A stretch of 9,900 nucleotides of DNA from an uncultured Fretibacterium sp. (GTDB lineage: Bacteria > Synergistota > Synergistia > Synergistales > Aminobacteriaceae). This document shows positions 6,962 to 9,900 of the stretch, piece by piece (positions within the stretch are counted from its first letter, which is position 1; every line of letters begins with the position of its first letter). Position numbers and translations under genes: made by a program. The stretch is from positions 1 through 9,900 of the forward strand of contig CALCEM010000038.1 of the NCBI GenBank assembly GCA_937900285.1, written 5' to 3'. Under the pieces are notes generated by a model that saw nothing but the letters and a program-made list of their open reading frames with translations, ran no database searches and was not told the DNA's origin.

Positions 6962-8650
6962 TTAGTGTACTCTTTTGTGTAATAATTCGTGTTCGCGCCC
7001 TTTTATGAGGGTTTGATATACTGCGAGTGCTGTCGGGTTTTCGTTTGATTTTTTAATCTGCGTGTTTACATCGGATTCATAAAGCCCTAATTTTCTGGCC
7101 TCTTTGGTTCTGCGTCCAGCGTGAACAGGTTGACCGCCACCCATTATACAACCTCTGCGGCATGCCATAACTTCGACGAAATGATAAAAACTCTCACCGT
7201 TCTTGATCCTTCTCAAAAGCGCGTCAGCTTCTCCCAGTCCACTGACTACGGCGGCTTTAATTTCATTGCCCTTATAATTAAATGTAAATTCGCGCAACGG
7301 TCCAGGTCCTCTTACTCCGCTGTGTCGAAGCTCTTCAATTGAAGAACGTTCCGGGCCTTCGCATAATGTACGCAAAGCAGCTTCCATAACTCCGCCGGAA
7401 TTTCCGAAAATCACTCCGCCACCTGATCCCATTCCAAAAGGCATGTCAGCGGCTTCACTTTCGAGATCGTCAAATCTAATTCCAGCGCGTTTTATCATTG
7501 TGATTAATTCTTCAGTCGTCAAAACGTAATCAATATTTTGTTTGCCATCGCGTTTAAGATCGTCGCGTAAAATTTCGGCTTTCTTTGCAGTACATGGCAT
7601 TATACCGACTGATAAAATTTTTTTGCCTTCGTTCTTATCAGGATCAGCAAAATATTCACGAGCTACTGAACCCAGCATTTGAATCGGTGAATAACTCGAT
7701 GAAATATTTTTTACAAATTCCGGCCAACGCTTTTCGCAAAAACTCACCCAAGCAGGACAGCACGATGTAAATAACGGAAATGGTCCGCCCTTCTCAAAAA
7801 TTTCTAAAAATTCTTTGCTCTCCTCAAGTATCGTCATATCTGCTCCGAAAGTTGTGTCGTATACTTCGTCAAAACCTAATTTGTGAAGAGCCGCGACAAT
7901 TTTCCCCATAACGTTCTCGCCTTTTACTCCTCCGAACGCTTGACCGACTGCAACCCTAACAGCTGGAGCAATTTGCGCAAAAACTTTTACATTTGGATCT
8001 GCAATAGCTTCCCAAACAGGGCGAATATTCGTATTAATACTAATTGCACCGGTTGGGCAGACGACTCTGCACTGTCCGCAGTTTACGCAGTCTGTTTTTG
8101 ATAAATCTTTGTTAAATGCCGGGCTTACTTTTGCATATGTTCCGCGATTCGTAAAATCTATTGCGTTTACTCCTTGAATACCCTCGCAAACTCTCACGCA
8201 ATCTCCGCATAAAATACACTTATTAGGATTTCTCACGATCGATGGCGAACTAAAATCAATAGGATGCTCGCCCCTGTGTGCAGGATATGAAACCCTCTCA
8301 ACTCCCAATCTGTGAGCTAATCTCTGTAAATCGCAATCACCGCTTTTAACGCATGACGTACAATCACGATCATGTGAAGCCAGCAATAATTCAATTATCA
8401 TACGTCTATAACGCACAAGCCTCGGCGTATTTGTTTTTATGCTCATTCCATCTCTAGGACGTTCAGAACATGATGCAAATATTCTGCCGCGATCATCTTC
8501 AACGTTGCATAATCTGCAAGCCCCGTAAATCGAAAGCTCAGAATGATAGCATAACGTCGGCAAATCTATTCCCGCTTTTCTTATCACCGATAAAATATTT
8601 GGCTCGTCCGTAAATTCAACAGGATAACCATCAATTTTCATAACTCCCAT
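6962..8650 (-). CDS. hydA: [FeFe]-hydrogenase catalytic subunit HydA (HydABC/HndD type)
   Basis: Soluble [FeFe]-hydrogenase, reversibly reducing protons to H2, 562 residues. Fe-S sites in order: N-terminal [2Fe-2S] with Cys34, 45, 48 and 61; a His-Cys3 [4Fe-4S] site with His93, Cys97, 100 and 106; and two ferredoxin-type [4Fe-4S] motifs, CILCGDCVRVC (145-155) and CVNCGQCRVVC (188-198). The H-cluster domain has TSCCP (295-299), MPCTAKK (351-357) and EVMACRRGCIMGGGQP (493-508). Cys298, 353, 497 and 501 are the expected H-cluster ligands, and Cys297 the proton-relay cysteine. Glu277 and Glu280 fit the known proton path by position. The protein ends after the small-subunit-like C-terminal helix and lacks the extra C-terminal [2Fe-2S] domain of the longer Thermotoga HydA. 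The ATG at 8650 has a perfect ribosome site overlapping the hydB stop. With HydB next door it is predicted to act in a NAD(P)H- and ferredoxin-linked, possibly electron-bifurcating complex. Maturases HydEFG must be encoded elsewhere. Confidence 0.95.
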   Translation of the reverse strand: MGVMKIDGYPVEFTDEPNILSVIRKAGIDLPTLCYHSELSIYGACRLCNVEDDRGRIFASCSERPRDGMSIKTNTPRLVRYRRMIIELLLASHDRDCTSCVKSGDCDLQRLAHRLGVERVSYPAHRGEHPIDFSSPSIVRNPNKCILCGDCVRVCEGIQGVNAIDFTNRGTYAKVSPAFNKDLSKTDCVNCGQCRVVCPTGAISINTNIRPVWEAIADPNVKVFAQIAPAVRVAVGQAFGGVKGENVMGKIVAALHKLGFDEVYDTTFGADMTILEESKEFLEIFEKGGPFPLFTSCCPAWVSFCEKRWPEFVKNISSSYSPIQMLGSVAREYFADPDKNEGKKILSVGIMPCTAKKAEILRDDLKRDGKQNIDYVLTTEELITMIKRAGIRFDDLESEAADMPFGMGSGGGVIFGNSGGVMEAALRTLCEGPERSSIEELRHSGVRGPGPLREFTFNYKGNEIKAAVVSGLGEADALLRRIKNGESFYHFVEVMACRRGCIMGGGQPVHAGRRTKEARKLGLYESDVNTQIKKSNENPTALAVYQTLIKGREHELLHKRVH

Positions 8651-8657
8651 TTATTTA

Positions 8658-8665
8658 CACCTCCT
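8658..8665 (-). promoter_or_regulatory. Ribosome binding site of hydA
   Basis: On the minus strand AGGAGGTG lies 7 nt before the hydA ATG and overlaps the TAG stop of hydB (8664-8666). It fixes the start and suggests translational coupling of the two subunits. Confidence 0.9.
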
Positions 8666-9900
8666 ACGCAACGTAAATAGCTTTGAATGGGCAGGCCGAA
8701 ATACATGCGCCGCATTTTATGCATTTATTTTGATCGATTTCGTACGGAACTTTAGGAGCACCGCTGATCGCTTGAACAGGACAACCTCTCGCACATTTTG
8801 AACATGATTTACATTTTCCCGGATCAATTGTGTACTGCTTTAATTTTTGGCAGACATGAGCAGGACATTTTTTATTTTGTATGTGCTCTAAATATTCGTC
8901 CTGGAAATTATCAAGAGTACTGACGACAGGAAGAGGTGCGCTTTTTCCGAGTCCGCATAACGCAGTATTTATAATCATATCTGAGAGCGTTCGTAATTTT
9001 TCGATGTCCTCCGCTTCGCCCTGACCTGCTACGATGCGCTCTAAAATTTCCAGCATCCTTAAAGTTCCTTCGCGACACGGGACACATTTTCCGCATGATT
9101 CACGGTGAGTAAACTCCATAAAGAAGCGCGCAACTTCAACCATGCACGTATTTTCATCCATAACAACCAGTCCGCCAGAACCAACAATTACGCCGAGCTT
9201 TTTAACGTTATCGAAGTCAAGAGGTTCATCAAGCTGAGTTTCAGTTAAACAGCCTCCAGAAGGTCCGCCGATTTGAACAGCTTTAAATTTTTTGTCGTCT
9301 CTTATTCCGCCGCCGATTTTAAAAATTATTTCCCGCGGAGTAATTCCGAACGGCACTTCAATCAAACCCGTATTTTTCACGCTGCCTGTTAAAGCAAATG
9401 CTTTTGTACCCGGACTTTTTTCAGTTCCAAAACTCTTAAACCATTCCGCACCGTTAGTTATGATCATTGGGACATTTGCGAATGTTTCGACGTTGTTTAA
9501 AACTGTAGGCTTCTCAAATAATCCATGCTCAACAGTTCTCGGCGGTTTAACTCTAGGCATTCCGCGTTTACCTTCGATCGAAGCAGTTAAAGCACTTCCC
9601 TCACCGCAAACAAAAGCACCAGCACCGCGATTTATATTTAACGTGAAATTAAACCCGGAACCTAAAATATTTTCACCCAATAATCCGGCTTCGGTAGCTT
9701 GTTTAATTGCCATCATTAATCTTTTTACGGCCAAAGGATATTCAGCGCGGACATAAATATAACCTTCCTGAGCTCCGACAGCATAGGCCGCTATGATCAT
9801 GCCTTCGATCATTCTGTGAGGATCGCCTTCCATGATTGAGCAGTCCATGAAAGCGCCCGGGTCGCCCTCATCGCCGTTGCAGACGACATAACGGATTTTT
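8664..9900 (-). CDS. hydB: NuoF-like FMN/NAD(P)H subunit HydB of [FeFe]-hydrogenase (5' end cut by window)
   Basis: Flavin subunit of a HydABC/Hnd-type hydrogenase, moving electrons between NAD(P)H, ferredoxin and HydA. The frame runs off the window edge: before the Met at 9848 it encodes YVVCNGDEGDPGAF, part of the FMN/NADH site, so the true start and the upstream GRGGAGFPTG-type glycine loop are outside. Numbering from that Met (394 residues visible): the NADH-site segment AGAFVCGEGSAL is at 76-87, SLBB-like region about 150-215, N3-type [4Fe-4S] site ESCGKCVPCREG (250-261) plus Cys298, then a Cys/His-rich linker (His322, Cys328, His331, Cys333). A C-terminal two-[4Fe-4S] ferredoxin domain follows with CKSCSKCARGC (346-356) and CIKCGACISAC (376-386). 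The NADH site departs from NuoF in having Gly84 and Arg104 where Glu and Phe are usual. hydA follows 13 nt downstream. A NuoE-like hydC is expected upstream, outside the window. Confidence 0.93.
   Translation of the reverse strand, partial: KIRYVVCNGDEGDPGAFMDCSIMEGDPHRMIEGMIIAAYAVGAQEGYIYVRAEYPLAVKRLMMAIKQATEAGLLGENILGSGFNFTLNINRGAGAFVCGEGSALTASIEGKRGMPRVKPPRTVEHGLFEKPTVLNNVETFANVPMIITNGAEWFKSFGTEKSPGTKAFALTGSVKNTGLIEVPFGITPREIIFKIGGGIRDDKKFKAVQIGGPSGGCLTETQLDEPLDFDNVKKLGVIVGSGGLVVMDENTCMVEVARFFMEFTHRESCGKCVPCREGTLRMLEILERIVAGQGEAEDIEKLRTLSDMIINTALCGLGKSAPLPVVSTLDNFQDEYLEHIQNKKCPAHVCQKLKQYTIDPGKCKSCSKCARGCPVQAISGAPKVPYEIDQNKCIKCGACISACPFKAIYVA

Noticed and set aside
7121..8101. Several short plus-strand frames opposite hydA.
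   Set aside because: All are antisense to conserved hydrogenase motifs and have no independent support.
9292..9756. Plus-strand open frame of 154 codons opposite hydB.
   Set aside because: It is antisense to highly conserved HydB sequence and low-complexity in composition; no family is recognisable.

Overview
The window is AT-rich bacterial chromosome, densely coded, with no RNA gene, mobile element, phage gene or CRISPR array that I can see. It holds seven protein genes, two of them cut by the window edges. The gene set ([FeFe]-hydrogenase with a NADH-dehydrogenase-like partner, a CstA-type peptide/pyruvate carrier, type IV pilus motors) points to an anaerobic, fermenting bacterium living on peptides or organic acids. 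A low-GC member of the Synergistota is my best guess from the overall look of the proteins. That is inference, and an anaerobic Bacillota or another phylum is not excluded.

Layout. Left block, + strand: the 3' part of an amidohydrolase of the MTA/SAH deaminase family (to 1148), a rho-independent terminator hairpin (1220-1266), then cstA (1322-2995) and another strong terminator (3020-3068). Middle block, + strand: an EpsG-family polysaccharide polymerase-like membrane protein (3114-4268), pilB (4282-5913) and pilT (5900-6913). These three are 13 nt apart and 14 nt overlapping, so they read as one transcription unit, closed by a terminator at 6909-6950 that also separates it from the convergent right block. 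Right block, - strand: hydB (cut at the window edge) followed 13 nt later by hydA, which ends at 6962. No gap between genes exceeds 300 bases.

How the genes work together. HydA carries the H-cluster and a chain of Fe-S sites. HydB is the NuoF-like FMN/NAD(P)H subunit with a ferredoxin tail. Together with a HydC/NuoE-like subunit, expected just upstream beyond 9900, they would form a HydABC-type hydrogenase linking H2, ferredoxin and NAD(P)H. PilB drives pilus extension and PilT retraction. The PilB N-terminus carries both copies of the MshEN motif, so c-di-GMP control is predicted.

Most worth a second look: the intact MshEN motif pair in PilB; an EpsG/Wzy-like gene inside a pilus-motor operon; a PilT with a shortened loop before Walker B; substitutions in the HydB nucleotide site that could change NADH/NADPH choice; a terminator hairpin inside the longest possible cstA reading frame; and a change in coding-strand G/C skew between the EpsG gene and pilB. 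I do not see a clearly new defence or mobile system.
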